Shown piece by piece: positions 41,339 to 51,187 of a stretch of 64,000 nt of DNA. This DNA comes from an uncultured Clostridium sp. (GTDB taxonomy: Bacteria; Bacillota; Clostridia; Lachnospirales; Lachnospiraceae), in assembly GCA_900547035.1 (NCBI GenBank), contig URFM01000009.1, forward strand, positions 1-64,000. The letters are read 5' to 3'. Positions within the stretch are counted from its first letter, which is position 1; every line of letters begins with the position of its first letter. Under the pieces are notes generated by a model. It did not search any database. It had not been told where the DNA came from and saw only the letters and a list, made by a program, of their open reading frames with translations. Made by a program: the position numbers and the translations under genes.

Positions 41339-42949
41339 TTACTTGGCGCCGCGGTATTTGGTAGGCGATACGCCGAAGCGCTTCTTAAATACATAGCTGA
41401 AATAGTTCTGTTCCTGGTATCCCACTTTCTCGGCAATCACATAGGTCTTGTCGTCCGTAGTTTCCAACAGTTCCACCGCCTTTGCCAGGCGCACGTCCGT
41501 CAGATACCCCACATAGCTCTGCCCTGTTTCCCTCTTAAACACCGTTGAAAAATAAGCAGGACTCATATGGAATTCCCGGCAGAGCATCTCTACCGAAAGC
41601 TCCGGGTTCTGATAATTTTCCTGAATATAGCGCTTAGCTTCCAGGATTACCCTCCGGGTAGTGTTATCTCTCTCCTGGTTCATCATCTCGTTCATCTGAC
41701 AGGCAGTCTCTATAATCCACTCCTCAAACTCGTCCCGGTGAAGAGTAAAGGAGAGGATCTCAGAATAATGCTTCTGGGTGCTTAAAAGGTCCCCCGGATC
41801 CAGGTCGTACTGCTGCATCATCTGCAGCAGACAGTTGCTGATGGAGAGCATAAACAGCTGATACTGGCGCAAATGAACCTTCGCTTCCTCCATCCGGTCC
41901 ACCAGGCCGTGAACCACCGAACGGATTTTATCCTTTGGTCCAAATTTCACCGCGTTAATCAGTTCTGACTCGTCCTTTACATCCATCTGCAGCCGTCCCC
42001 GTCCCACAGGCTCCACATCGTTGATGTAAATGGTCTTTCCCGCTCCTACAATAGCCTTGTAGCCCAAAGCGTCCACAGCGGACTGGCAGGAGACAGAGAG
42101 GTGTCCCAGGTCGCTGCAGCGGTGACCTACTCCAATGGTAACCGTAACTTCCAGAATTTTCCTGCATTCTTTACAGATATCCTCCAGCTGGTCAATGATT
42201 CCCGTCCCCTTCTCCTCTTCGTCCAGTGCCGCCACCAGGGTAAGTCCTGCTGTAGAATTAAAAAGCACAAATCGATAAGCTTCTTTCAAATGATCCTCTA
42301 TCAGCTGACGGACAGAAAAAGGAATTAATTCCTGGTGCTGGGAAAGAACCCGCTCCTCTGTCTGCTCCTCCTGCTCCACGCTAACCACTGCTGCCAGCCA
42401 CTGCTTCGCGCCAAGAATATCCACCCCGTACTCCTTAAGTCTGGCCTCCTCCTGGCCCGGAGGAACATTCCCTCTGGACAAATCGTTTAAGAACAGTTCT
42501 TTTAAAATCGGCAGGCTGTTCTGATACCGTTCTCTGAGCCTGTCCACATTCCGGCGCTGTTCAATCTCATCGTCCAGGTTTGCCTTGACCCGCTCCAGTA
42601 TCTCCGTCAGTTCCTCCACATTTACCGGTTTTAAAATATATTCCGTCACATTCAGTTTGATGGCCTGCTTGGCGTACTCAAAATCGTCAAATCCGGAAAA
42701 AATCAGAATCTTCATGGAAGGATACTTCTGGCGGATTTTTTCAATCAGGGTCAATCCGTCCATGTAGGGCATCCGGATATCCGTCATCACCACATCCGGC
42801 TCCAGCTGTTCAATCTTTTCTAAGGCGTCCTGCCCGTTTTCCGCATCTCCCACCACCTGAAAACCAGCTGATTTCCAGTCGATTTTCTTGATTATGCTTG
42901 TTCTTACCTCTTCCTCGTCGTCTACAAGGATAATGCGGTATAAGTCCAT
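41339..42949 (-). CDS. YesN-type AraC-family response regulator, 536 aa
   Basis: N-terminal receiver domain (LYRIILVDDEEEVRTSI) with phospho-acceptor Asp57 in VVMTDIRMPYMDG, a middle region of about 300 residues, and a C-terminal AraC DNA-binding pair of helix-turn-helices (VEMLCREFHMSPAYFSTVFKRETGQSYVGYL and IAEKVGYQEQNYFSYVFKKRFGVSPTKYR). The start at MDLYRI is chosen; a longer frame of 15 codons upstream is not conserved in character. It lies 24 bp before the kinase gene. It probably activates the mgl genes in response to sugar. Confidence 0.92.
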   Translation of the reverse strand: MDLYRIILVDDEEEVRTSIIKKIDWKSAGFQVVGDAENGQDALEKIEQLEPDVVMTDIRMPYMDGLTLIEKIRQKYPSMKILIFSGFDDFEYAKQAIKLNVTEYILKPVNVEELTEILERVKANLDDEIEQRRNVDRLRERYQNSLPILKELFLNDLSRGNVPPGQEEARLKEYGVDILGAKQWLAAVVSVEQEEQTEERVLSQHQELIPFSVRQLIEDHLKEAYRFVLFNSTAGLTLVAALDEEEKGTGIIDQLEDICKECRKILEVTVTIGVGHRCSDLGHLSVSCQSAVDALGYKAIVGAGKTIYINDVEPVGRGRLQMDVKDESELINAVKFGPKDKIRSVVHGLVDRMEEAKVHLRQYQLFMLSISNCLLQMMQQYDLDPGDLLSTQKHYSEILSFTLHRDEFEEWIIETACQMNEMMNQERDNTTRRVILEAKRYIQENYQNPELSVEMLCREFHMSPAYFSTVFKRETGQSYVGYLTDVRLAKAVELLETTDDKTYVIAEKVGYQEQNYFSYVFKKRFGVSPTKYRGAK

Positions 42950-42999
42950 AATAACGTTCCTTCTTCTATCCCTTATATTCCTGCCCGCAGTCAAAATTT

Positions 43000-44160
43000 C
43001 TATTTCTGCTGCAGCTGCCTCAGCTGTTCGGCGGACAGGGGCCGAACGGCGATTCCGTTGATCTCCACATGCTCTCCTGCTTCAATCACAATACAGCAGC
43101 GTCCGTCAATCAGCCGTGTTTCCACCAGAGCCGCCTTTTCCGGTGATACCCGGATGCTGACGTCCGGCGTTTTAATTTCCAGATTTCGGGAGGCCGCCAC
43201 ATTGGAGGCCAGAAAGCTTTCCTCCCGGCTTTTTTCATCTCTGGGATAACGATTTTCCAGCTCCAAAAGCTGCTCCGGATCCGCTCCATTTTCCTCCAGT
43301 AACTGCTTTACCTGGCGTTTGTCCAGGGTTACAGGTTCTGGTCCGTCGGCCCCTTCCTCCAGCATCTCATTTAAGGACTCATGGATGCTCATCACCGCTT
43401 CAAAATCGCAGTTTTCCCCCAGGGTTTCCTCCACAATAGTCTGAAAAGCCTCTTTCTGGGTCTTGGCGGACATAGGAATTCTGCAGCCCAGCAGCTGATC
43501 GATCAGCTGCTCCTTCAGCTCCTCTCCATTTTTCGAATAATAGAGAAGACTGTGGATATCCGTATTCCGGTCATTAAAGGCCGGGAAAAGGAAGCCCAAA
43601 GCCGGCGCTTCCACCAGCCAGTCCCGAATGCGGTTCTCAATAGCATTGGTAACGGAATTGTAGCACAGCCCCTCTTTGGACAGTTTGACAGGGCAGATGC
43701 TGCACAAAACAAATTCATACACATAATCGGAGGCATCGAACATCTCCGCCCCATCGGAGGCCTTGGCAGGGATATCGTAAGCGCAGTGAATCAGAATGAT
43801 ATAGTAGTTTTCCCCATAATCGTAGTTTTCTATTACCTTATCGTAAAATTCCTCCAAAAGACTTTCGTCCTTCAATCCGCTGTCCCGCAGGCGCAGCAGA
43901 AACTCCTGGGTCCCTCCCTCGCTTTCCGCCGACAATGGAAACTCCATATTAATAAGGTTTTTTCCCAATGTGCCGGACATGGTCTTTTTGAAAATCGTAA
44001 AATACTTAAAGGCCTCCTCCTCCGGAAGGGAGAGAAACGCCTCCTTTAGTTCCGTTCTTTTATTTTTATCCGCATCCACGTAGCAGCCGCAGATTCTGGT
44101 AATGGCGCAGCCTGCAGGGGTAAACAGCTTCTTGATTTCACTGATTTCTTTCTTATTCAT
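43000..44160 (-). CDS. DUF4317 family protein, 386 aa
   Basis: Matches the DUF4317 family, recognised from MNKKEISEIKKLFTPAGCAITRICGCYVDADKNK and KYFTIFKKTMSGTLGKNLINMEFP. The family is common in Lachnospiraceae and has no known function. The first 40 residues hold three conserved cysteines. No membrane segment. It overlaps the end of the DarA-like gene by 8 bp, so the pair is co-translated. The sugar-sensing operon begins 50 bp downstream and may receive read-through. Confidence 0.85.
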   Translation of the reverse strand: MNKKEISEIKKLFTPAGCAITRICGCYVDADKNKRTELKEAFLSLPEEEAFKYFTIFKKTMSGTLGKNLINMEFPLSAESEGGTQEFLLRLRDSGLKDESLLEEFYDKVIENYDYGENYYIILIHCAYDIPAKASDGAEMFDASDYVYEFVLCSICPVKLSKEGLCYNSVTNAIENRIRDWLVEAPALGFLFPAFNDRNTDIHSLLYYSKNGEELKEQLIDQLLGCRIPMSAKTQKEAFQTIVEETLGENCDFEAVMSIHESLNEMLEEGADGPEPVTLDKRQVKQLLEENGADPEQLLELENRYPRDEKSREESFLASNVAASRNLEIKTPDVSIRVSPEKAALVETRLIDGRCCIVIEAGEHVEINGIAVRPLSAEQLRQLQQK

Positions 44161-44494
44161 TTGTTCCTCCCTGGGCGCCTTTGATTTTCTTTAACTGCGC
44201 TTCTCCCATCAGGAATACCGTAGCTCCGCCTATGACAATTTTTCTTTGAACATCTACAAAAATTCTTCCGTTGTATTCGCTGGTTTCCGTTTCAATGGTC
44301 CGCTCCCTGCAGTTGGCTTCTACCATTTTCAAAACATCGTCTCTCCGGTCGGTGCAGACCAGAAAAACGCCCAGCTTCCGGTTAGATACCAACCCCTCGG
44401 CATGAATTTTCGTTGCCTGAATTTTATTGCGGATAAAAGCAGAGGACAAGGCTTTCTCGTCCTGCTCCTGAACAACAATCAGCATTAATTCCAT
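44153..44494 (-). CDS. DarA/PII-like cyclic-di-AMP receptor family protein, 113 aa
   Basis: Small PII-like fold protein resembling DarA (YaaQ) receptors of cyclic di-AMP: ELMLIVVQEQDEKALSSAFIRNKIQATKIHAEGLVSNRKLGVFLVCTDRRDDVLKMVEANC follows the two-strand, helix, T-loop order of that family. The GGATVFLMGEAQLKKI end is the last strand and helix. It would be a signalling protein of unknown partner. I start at MELMLI, with GAGAGGAG upstream; the frame continues through the terminator hairpin to 44533, which is not coding. Assignment to true DarA versus a sister DUF970-like protein is moderately sure. Confidence 0.65.
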   Translation of the reverse strand: MELMLIVVQEQDEKALSSAFIRNKIQATKIHAEGLVSNRKLGVFLVCTDRRDDVLKMVEANCRERTIETETSEYNGRIFVDVQRKIVIGGATVFLMGEAQLKKIKGAQGGTNE

Positions 44495-44532
44495 TATTTT
44501 GCTCCTCTCCCCGTTTTGGTTATAAAAAAACA

Positions 44533-44570
44533 TTCGTAACAGTTCAGAATGCGTCCTGAACTGTTACGAA
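44533..44570 (-). terminator. Terminator after orphan lipoprotein gene
   Basis: Perfect 15-bp stem TTCGTAACAGTTCAG/CTGAACTGTTACGAA with an eight-base loop and T7 on the minus strand. It separates the lipoprotein gene from the DarA-like gene. Confidence 0.85.
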
Positions 44571-44677
44571 CATTTTAGCATAAAATTGGAAGTGGGGCAA
44601 TACTGGGCATCGCGCCAGCAGACAGCCAGTACAGCCGTCAGATATCTGGCGGATCCAAAGATGGATGCCTCAAAGTC

Positions 44678-46210
44678 TTACCCTGCCGTAGGAAACTCAA
44701 AGGTAATAGCCCGTATCACATCCTGGTCATCCAGCATAAAACCTGCATATTTAGGCATAGGGCCGCCATACAGGACTTCGGCGATCAGGACCGAGGCAAA
44801 CTGCTCACACCAGCCGTCCGGATAGGAGTTCGTATTCCATTCATAAGCTTCCTCTTCCCGGAAAGACATGCGGTACAGACCTGGAATGATATTTCCAGCC
44901 TCATCCGCCGTCATACCTACATGAATTCCGCAGTTTAATTTCACATCTTCCCCGACAACCGCATAATTGGTACGTTCCAGTTCCTCCCTGCCCTCATACT
45001 GAAAATAGAAATATTCAAATTTTTCTGTGCGGACTGTATAGAATTTTCCCGGGCTTCCCGCAAACACATCTTCCTCGCCCTCAGGCATTTTCGCAAGACC
45101 CGCCGTCACATCTTCGTAATCCATAGATTCCGGCAGTCCCGCAAACTCTGTCATCTGTTCCGGTATCTGGGGAATCTGGCCTGCTGCGCTGTCTGTTTCG
45201 TCAGTCCGCCATTCTTTGTCCGTTCCCTGTCCGGGGGCCTCATCGGTCTGTATCGCGGCGCTGTAAAGCTCCTCCCTTCCGTCTGCAAAGCGGCACTCAA
45301 AGAGAAATCCCCGCTTCGCGGCCGCTATGTTTGTTCCCAGTTCAAAAGATGGAGACTCCGACTGCAGTACTGTTCCACCCTTCAAATCCTCTGCCCGGTC
45401 CAGAAAATTTTCTCTGGAATCTGTAAGTCCCATTTCGTACATCGTAATCTCTTTCAGAGGGATATCTTCTGAAAAAGAAAGATTCAGGCGGCTACCCAGC
45501 GGCAAATAGCAGATATTCTCCTCCATGGTAAGCGCAGGGAATGCCCCCGCTCCTTTGCTGGCAGTCATCTCTGTTTTTTCAGGCCCGGTTTCGCTGGTGA
45601 TTTTCAGGATTGGTGTAGGACTCTGAGCAGTCACCCGGAAAAAATACTGGTATCCGGCAAAATTTCCCTCTCCTCCAAAGGAGAAACGCAGCTCCACCAG
45701 ATAGTCCTCAGCCGGTTCCGGAAGAACAATATCCGCCGTCCCTTCCACCGTTGTCCGCTCCCCCAGACTTGTGCCATCCACAGCAAACCGCTCATAGGCA
45801 CAGGATATAGGCGTTTTCTCTGTCCGTATCGCAATCCCCGGCTGATAGGGTACTCTCGGCATACCCGTTATGTCCTCCGGCTGAAAATAGCCGCTGTAAT
45901 CACTTACGGTCTGCTCGTTCCCTTCATCGTCCACCACAGTGGATTCTGTATAATTAATATGTTCGACAGGAATAAACATCTCCTCTCCGGAGACAACCAT
46001 CACCCACGGAAATGAAATCGCAGCTTCTTCCATGTTCTGCCGAAGCTCAGTTTCCTCCTGGGAAACGGCGGTATCCGCCTCAATCATCTGCCCTGCACCG
46101 CCGGTCCCCTCCTGCGCAGGATTTTCATCCGCTCCGCAACCGCCCATCAAAAGGCTTCCGGCAGCCAGCCAGAGGGCGGCTGTCCAGCTCCAGCATCTCA
46201 TCCTTTTCAT
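44678..46210 (-). CDS. Secreted lipoprotein of unknown function, 510 aa
   Basis: Signal peptide and lipobox are clear (SWTAALWLAAGSLLMGGCG, Cys about 25). The rest is extracellular, beta-rich and acidic, with no recognised domain. A segment after residue 50 looks like a bacterial Ig-like sandwich (YERFAVDGTSLGERTTVEGTADIVLPEPAEDYLVELRFSF). The end (NCGIHVGMTADEAGNIIPGLYRMSFREEEAYEWNT) resembles a small repeat-type domain. It stands alone, divergent from tRNA-Trp, with its own terminator. I do not assign a function. Confidence 0.8.
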   Translation of the reverse strand: MKRMRCWSWTAALWLAAGSLLMGGCGADENPAQEGTGGAGQMIEADTAVSQEETELRQNMEEAAISFPWVMVVSGEEMFIPVEHINYTESTVVDDEGNEQTVSDYSGYFQPEDITGMPRVPYQPGIAIRTEKTPISCAYERFAVDGTSLGERTTVEGTADIVLPEPAEDYLVELRFSFGGEGNFAGYQYFFRVTAQSPTPILKITSETGPEKTEMTASKGAGAFPALTMEENICYLPLGSRLNLSFSEDIPLKEITMYEMGLTDSRENFLDRAEDLKGGTVLQSESPSFELGTNIAAAKRGFLFECRFADGREELYSAAIQTDEAPGQGTDKEWRTDETDSAAGQIPQIPEQMTEFAGLPESMDYEDVTAGLAKMPEGEEDVFAGSPGKFYTVRTEKFEYFYFQYEGREELERTNYAVVGEDVKLNCGIHVGMTADEAGNIIPGLYRMSFREEEAYEWNTNSYPDGWCEQFASVLIAEVLYGGPMPKYAGFMLDDQDVIRAITFEFPTAG

Positions 46211-46364
46211 ACACCCACCTTCTCACAATCCGTATAATGCCTGCATGTTCTGATACTCTCAGTGTACTCTAAGACCGGTTCAAAAGGAAGTCTATTTTCA
46301 AAACAGTAAAGATATCTAAGAATAATGTAAAGAATCTAACTCACAAAAAAATGTAAAAATCCGG

Positions 46365-46393
46365 TTGACATTGTCGGCAACCTGTGATATTAT
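46365..46393 (+). promoter_or_regulatory. tRNA-Trp promoter
   Basis: TTGACA-17 bp-TATTAT on the plus strand, ending 29 bp before the tRNA. Near-consensus, as expected for a stable RNA. Confidence 0.7.
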
Positions 46394-46422
46394 AATCTGG
46401 CGTTCAGAAATGACCGCTTCAA

Positions 46423-46493
46423 AGGGGATTAGTTCAATGGTAGAGCACCGGTCTCCAAAACCGTCGATGGGGGTTCGAGCCCCTCATCCCCTG
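46423..46493 (+). tRNA. tRNA-Trp (CCA anticodon)
   Basis: Acceptor arms AGGGGAT/ATCCCCT, D arm GTTC/GAGC, anticodon loop CTCCAAA with anticodon CCA, T loop TTCGAGC with a five-pair stem, discriminator G. The 3' CCA is not encoded. The lowest pair of the anticodon stem is a C-U mismatch; the other arms pair well. Confidence 0.95.
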
Positions 46494-46562
46494 TTTTATC
46501 TATGTGGATGCTGTGTTTCTTTTAGAAGGAATGCAGTTTTTTATTTTTCAATATTACGATTA

Positions 46563-46605
46563 AGAAAAGCTGCCCGCTTCTCCATCCGGAGATGGGCAGC
46601 TTTTC
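46563..46605. terminator. Bidirectional terminator between tRNA-Trp and radA
   Basis: Perfect 12-bp stem GAAAAGCTGCCC/GGGCAGCTTTTC with short T-runs on both strands. It serves the convergent tRNA and radA transcripts. Confidence 0.8.
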
Positions 46606-46629
46606 TTCTGTTCAGAAATCCCATTAAAT

Positions 46630-48015
46630 TCACAGCATCCCAATGGCTTCCCGCACGCTGCTGACCCCGTAAAGGGTCATGCCGGCCACCGGCTTCATTT
46701 TATCGGCGCATACTTTCGGCAAAATACAGGCATGAAAGCCCATCTTGGCAGCCTCGTGAACCCGCTTCTCCGCCTCAGAAACCGCCCGCACCTCGCCGGA
46801 AAGTCCCACCTCACCGAAAATCAGAAGCTTGGGATTGACAGGGCGGTCCTTGTAGCTGGAAATCAGGGCCATCACGATGGCCAAATCCAGGGCTGGCTCG
46901 TTCATCCTTATGCCTCCCGCGATATTTACATAGGCGTCCATTCTTCCCATCTCATAATGACATCGCTTCTCCAGCACCGCCATCAGCAGGTTGACCCGGT
47001 TGTAGTCCGTTCCGGCGGCAGTCCTTCTGGGAAGTCCGAAGTTGGTTTCCGTCACCAGCGCCTGGACCTCCAGCAAAATGGGCCGGGTTCCCTCCATGGA
47101 GCAGGCAACCACTGCGCCGGAAGCGTCCTCGGGCCGCCCCTCCAGCATAAATTCGGATGGATTTTCCACCTCCGCAAGGCCCTCCTCCCTCATTTCAAAG
47201 ACTCCGATTTCATTGGTGGAGCCAAAACGGTTCTTCACGCTGCGAAGAATCCGGTAGGAAGCGTTTCGGTCCCCCTCAAAGTAGAGCACCGTGTCCACCA
47301 TATGCTCCAGCACTCTGGGGCCTGCCACCACGCCCTCCTTGGTCACATGACCTACCACAAACACCGCGATGCCGCCGGTTTTAGCAATCTCCATCAGAAG
47401 TCCGGTAGATTCCCTTACCTGGCTGACGCTTCCGGGAGCGGAGGATACGGCTTCCCGGTACATGGTCTGAATGGAGTCGATAATGACGATCTCCGGCTTT
47501 TCCTTCTCAATCACGCCTTGAATCCGGTCCAGATTGGTCTCGCACAGGAAACGCAGATTGCCCTGGACCGTTCCAATCCGGTTGGCCCTCATTTTAATCT
47601 GCTTTAAGGACTCTTCTCCGGATATATAGAGAACGGAATGGCCCTCAGCGGCCAAGTGGCGGCACATCTGCAGAAGCAGGGTAGATTTTCCGATGCCCGG
47701 GTCTCCTCCTACCAGGACCAGCGAACCGGCCACAATTCCATCTCCCAGCACCCGGTCCAGCTCCTGAAAGCCGGTGGAAAGCCGGTCCTCCTCCTTGACG
47801 TCAATCTCCGACAGCAGGGAAGGCTTTAATCCTCCCGCCCCGCCAAAGGAAACGCGAAAGGCCCCGGCGTTTTTCTCTCCCGCCTTTGCGGGTCTTGCCA
47901 CCGGCTCCTCCACCATCGTATTCCACGCCTTGCAGGCCGGACACTGGCCGGTCCACTTGCTGGACTCATACCCGCACTCGCTGCAAAAAAAGGCTGTTGT
48001 TCTCGCCTTAGCCAT
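46630..48015 (-). CDS. radA: DNA repair protein RadA, 461 aa
   Basis: RecA-related ATPase that promotes branch migration in recombinational repair. N-terminal four-cysteine zinc finger (FFCSECGYESSKWTGQCPACKAW, Cys 11-30), Walker A GGDPGIGKSTLL, the RadA-specific motif KNRFGSTNEIGVFEM, and a C-terminal Lon-protease-like domain (GIRMNEPALDLAIVMALISSYKDRPV) without a protease active site. Length is typical. AGGAGG precedes the ATG. It is followed on the genome by a convergent tRNA and preceded by a terminator, so it is probably monocistronic. Confidence 0.96.
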   Translation of the reverse strand: MAKARTTAFFCSECGYESSKWTGQCPACKAWNTMVEEPVARPAKAGEKNAGAFRVSFGGAGGLKPSLLSEIDVKEEDRLSTGFQELDRVLGDGIVAGSLVLVGGDPGIGKSTLLLQMCRHLAAEGHSVLYISGEESLKQIKMRANRIGTVQGNLRFLCETNLDRIQGVIEKEKPEIVIIDSIQTMYREAVSSAPGSVSQVRESTGLLMEIAKTGGIAVFVVGHVTKEGVVAGPRVLEHMVDTVLYFEGDRNASYRILRSVKNRFGSTNEIGVFEMREEGLAEVENPSEFMLEGRPEDASGAVVACSMEGTRPILLEVQALVTETNFGLPRRTAAGTDYNRVNLLMAVLEKRCHYEMGRMDAYVNIAGGIRMNEPALDLAIVMALISSYKDRPVNPKLLIFGEVGLSGEVRAVSEAEKRVHEAAKMGFHACILPKVCADKMKPVAGMTLYGVSSVREAIGML

Positions 48016-48052
48016 CTTACTTTCCTCCTGTTGCCATCGTTCATACGGACGG

Positions 48053-48079
48053 AAAAAGCCGGAATCGAAATCCCGGCTT
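48053..48079 (-). terminator. Terminator after the 139-residue gene
   Basis: Stem AAGCCGG/CCGGCTT followed on the minus strand by T5, just after the stop codon at 48087. Confidence 0.75.
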
Positions 48080-48086
48080 CTCTCCT

Positions 48087-48506
48087 TTATCCCTGGCGCT
48101 TTACCGCCAGCACGCGGACTCCTTTGCCTTCCTCCAGCTCCACGCTGACGCTCAGCTTACCGCTCATATTTGTTTTCATGCTGCCTACCGCGGAGCCATC
48201 TACGTATACCTCATATTCCGTATCGTCCTCCAGCTGCACGGTAATCTGGGCGTCCTTGCTGCCCTCTACCAGAAACTCCACTTCCTCGTCCGTCACCTTA
48301 AAATGCTCCGCAGTAGTACCGGGAACTGACTCGTAGACGAACATGTCATTGCGCTCCAGCTTGGTAATCTCGTTGTAGGTCTTTACCTTGTACAAATCTC
48401 CCTGATATTCAAAATCTGATTTCTTTGCCTTGGCTCCCAGCTGGTAGTTGCCAAAACTGATGGTACCGTCTTCTTCGATGCGAATCAGCTCTTCAATGAC
48501 TGGCAT
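48087..48506 (-). CDS. Conserved hypothetical beta-rich protein, 139 aa
   Basis: Small soluble protein (MPVIEELIRIEEDGTISFGNYQLGAKAKKSDFEYQGDLYKVK...) with alternating strands and a second half that resembles an Ig-like or carbohydrate-contact sandwich (AQITVQLEDDTEYEVYVDGSAVGSMKTNMSGKLSVSVEL). Similar Lachnospiraceae proteins are sometimes labelled endosialidase; nothing here supports that activity. No signal peptide. It is preceded by an AGGAGG site and an 8-bp inverted repeat (48550-48576). Function unknown. Confidence 0.75.
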   Translation of the reverse strand: MPVIEELIRIEEDGTISFGNYQLGAKAKKSDFEYQGDLYKVKTYNEITKLERNDMFVYESVPGTTAEHFKVTDEEVEFLVEGSKDAQITVQLEDDTEYEVYVDGSAVGSMKTNMSGKLSVSVELEEGKGVRVLAVKRQG

Positions 48507-48600
48507 TCTTCTTATCCTCCTGCTTTTGTACTGACTATAGTTGTCTCTTGTAACTGTGAAGATACCGGACAGTTACTGTCTCTTCTGATTATACACTAAT

Positions 48601-51138
48601 TTAACCGGCTTGACCAGCAGAACTTTTCACCCGTTTCGCGGTCTTTGCCGTTTCTTTTCCGGTTGAGGTTTCCGCCTTTTTCCTGGTTCTGGCAGCCCGC
48701 ACCGTAAAGGTGAGGCCCTGGGCTCCGGCTCCCGCCTCTACCCGGCAACCAGCCTTAATTCGACCGTCCAGCAGTTCCTGGGCCAGCTGGTCTTCCAGCA
48801 TGGTCTGAATCGTACGCCGCAGGGGTCTTGCGCCGTACTTCTCATCGTACCCCTTCTCAATCAGCAAGGCCTTTGCCTCCTCGCTGACGGAAAGATGAAG
48901 GTTTAACTGCTCCCTGGTGCGTTTCTCAATGGAGGAAAGCATAATCTCCACAATACCCTTCATGTCTTCCTTGTTCAGCTGATGGAACACGATAATCTCG
49001 TCAATTCGGTTCAGAAATTCCGGTTTGAACAGACGCCGGACTTCTTCCATCACCCGGTCCTTCATAAAGTTATAATCCGCCTTGGCGTCGCTTGCGGTAC
49101 CAAAGCCCAGACGCTTGGGGGAAATGATGTTCTCCGCTCCCGCGTTGGAAGTCATGATAATTACCGTGTTCTTAAAGTCGATTTTCCTTCCCTGGGCATC
49201 GGTAATATGGCCGTCGTCCAGAACCTGGAGAAGGATATTGAATACATCCGGATGGGCCTTCTCAATCTCATCAAAAAGAATGACAGAATACGGATTTCTG
49301 CGTACTTTTTCACTGAGCTGCCCCCCCTCCTCATAACCTACGTATCCTGGCGGGGAGCCAATCATCTTGGAAACGCTGTGCTTTTCCATATACTCGGACA
49401 TATCTACCCGAATCAGGGAGGCTTCTGTTCCGAACATAGCCTCTGCCAGAGCCTTGGAAAGCTCGGTCTTGCCTACGCCCGTTGGTCCTAAGAACAGGAA
49501 GGAGCCGATGGGACGCCTGGGATCCTTTAATCCCACCCTGCCCCTGCGGATGGCCTTGGAAACAGCGGTAACCGCCTCCTCCTGGCCGATTACCCGCTGA
49601 TGGAGAATTCCTTCCAGATTCCGCAGCCGTTCCGACTCTCCTTCCTCCAGCTTCTGCACCGGAATCTTAGTCCAGCCGGATACCACCTGGGCAATTTCAT
49701 TTTCTCCCACCACTAACTTTTTGGAGAGCCGCTCCTCCTGCCACTTATTCTCAATCTGGGCAATGCGGTCCCGCATCTTCTGCTGCTTTTTCTTAATCTC
49801 GCCGGCCCGCTCGTAGGACTCGGTTTTAATAGCTTGTTCCTTCTCCTCCTCCAGCTGGCTGATTTTGCCTTCCAGCTCCCGGATCTTTTCCGGCTTAGTA
49901 TAGTTCAGCAGCCGTACCCGGGAAGAGGCCTCGTCAATCAGGTCAATAGCCTTGTCCGGCAGGAAACGGTCGTTGATATAACGACTGGACAGTTTCACCG
50001 CCGCCTCCAGGGCCTCATCGGTAATTTCTACCCGGTGATGCTCCTCATACCTGCTGCGTAGCCCTTTTAAAATGGCTACGGACTCCTCCTCCGTAGGCTC
50101 ATCTACCATCACCGGCTGGAACCGGCGCTCCAGAGCAGCGTCTTTTTCAATATATTTGCGGTACTCGTTGACAGTGGTTGCTCCGATCAACTGCAGCTCT
50201 CCCCTTGCCAGAGAAGGTTTGAGAATGTTGGAAGCGTCCAGAGCACCTTCCGCCCCCCCGGCGCCGATGATGGTATGAATCTCATCGATGAAAAGCAGGA
50301 CATCTCCTGATTCCACCACCTCCGCGATGACCCGTTTAATCCGCTCCTCAAACTCGCCCCGGTACTTGGAGCCTGCCACCATACCGGACAAATCCAGGGT
50401 CATAACCCGCTTATCCGCAATGGTTTCCGGCGCTTCGCCGGAGGCAATCATCTGGGCCAGCCCTTCTACCACGGCAGTTTTTCCCACGCCGGGCTCGCCA
50501 ATCAGGCAGGGATTATTCTTCGTTCTCCTGCTCAAAATCTGAATCAGACGGCGGATTTCCTTCTCCCGGCCAATAACCGGGTCCAGCTTTCCCTCCCTAG
50601 CCATCTGGGTAAGGTTCCGGCTGTACTCGTCCAGAGTGGGGGTAGCGTTGGTATTTTTTGAGCCCCGTCCGCTCTGAAGATCCTCCCGGACCGCAGGGGC
50701 GTCCTCCCCCATAGCGGAAAGCAAATCCAGATATAATTTTTGAATGTTAATTCCTATGGTATTAAGCAGGCGGCCCGCCACGGAATCGCTTTCCCGCAGA
50801 ATGGCAATGAGGATATGCTCCGTACCAATCTGATTTGCCTTAAAACGCACGGCCTCACGGTAGCTGTTTTCAATTACCCTCCTGGCCCTTGGGGTGTAGG
50901 CGGTGCGGCTGGTTGTCTGAATGGTTGGGTTGGGGGCAATCAGCTGGCTTACCAGGTCGATTACCCGGTTAACCTCCACACCGTTTTCCTCCAGAACCTT
51001 GGCGGCTACGCCCTCTCCTTCTTTAAGAAGCCCTATCAGCAGATGCTCTGTCCCCACATAGCCGTGGTTTAAAGCCTCCGCCGCGTTTACCGCCAGCGTC
51101 AGCGCCTCTTTTGCCTGAGGCGTATATCGTTCCATCAT
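48601..51138 (-). CDS. clpC: ATP-dependent Clp protease ATPase subunit ClpC, 845 aa
   Basis: AAA+ unfoldase that feeds ClpP. N-terminal double Clp repeat ([34 protein letters not shown]), first ATPase with [15 protein letters not shown], middle coiled domain ([27 protein letters not shown]), second ATPase with [14 protein letters not shown] and the C-terminal domain with the [13 protein letters not shown] motif. The last 30 residues form a basic Lys/Thr/Ala tail ([26 protein letters not shown]) not usual for the family. Last gene of the gntR-mcsA-mcsB-clpC operon, 49 bp after mcsB. Confidence 0.95.
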   Translation of the reverse strand: MMERYTPQAKEALTLAVNAAEALNHGYVGTEHLLIGLLKEGEGVAAKVLEENGVEVNRVIDLVSQLIAPNPTIQTTSRTAYTPRARRVIENSYREAVRFKANQIGTEHILIAILRESDSVAGRLLNTIGINIQKLYLDLLSAMGEDAPAVREDLQSGRGSKNTNATPTLDEYSRNLTQMAREGKLDPVIGREKEIRRLIQILSRRTKNNPCLIGEPGVGKTAVVEGLAQMIASGEAPETIADKRVMTLDLSGMVAGSKYRGEFEERIKRVIAEVVESGDVLLFIDEIHTIIGAGGAEGALDASNILKPSLARGELQLIGATTVNEYRKYIEKDAALERRFQPVMVDEPTEEESVAILKGLRSRYEEHHRVEITDEALEAAVKLSSRYINDRFLPDKAIDLIDEASSRVRLLNYTKPEKIRELEGKISQLEEEKEQAIKTESYERAGEIKKKQQKMRDRIAQIENKWQEERLSKKLVVGENEIAQVVSGWTKIPVQKLEEGESERLRNLEGILHQRVIGQEEAVTAVSKAIRRGRVGLKDPRRPIGSFLFLGPTGVGKTELSKALAEAMFGTEASLIRVDMSEYMEKHSVSKMIGSPPGYVGYEEGGQLSEKVRRNPYSVILFDEIEKAHPDVFNILLQVLDDGHITDAQGRKIDFKNTVIIMTSNAGAENIISPKRLGFGTASDAKADYNFMKDRVMEEVRRLFKPEFLNRIDEIIVFHQLNKEDMKGIVEIMLSSIEKRTREQLNLHLSVSEEAKALLIEKGYDEKYGARPLRRTIQTMLEDQLAQELLDGRIKAGCRVEAGAGAQGLTFTVRAARTRKKAETSTGKETAKTAKRVKSSAGQAG

Positions 51139-51187
51139 AACTATATTCCTCCTACTAAAAATGGTTTATAGAGCAGAACAGGCCTGA

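Noticed and set aside
46494..46630. tRNA-Trp as an integration site for the defence island.
   Set aside because: The tRNA is over 30 kb from the island, no repeat of its 3' end is seen, and no integrase is nearby.
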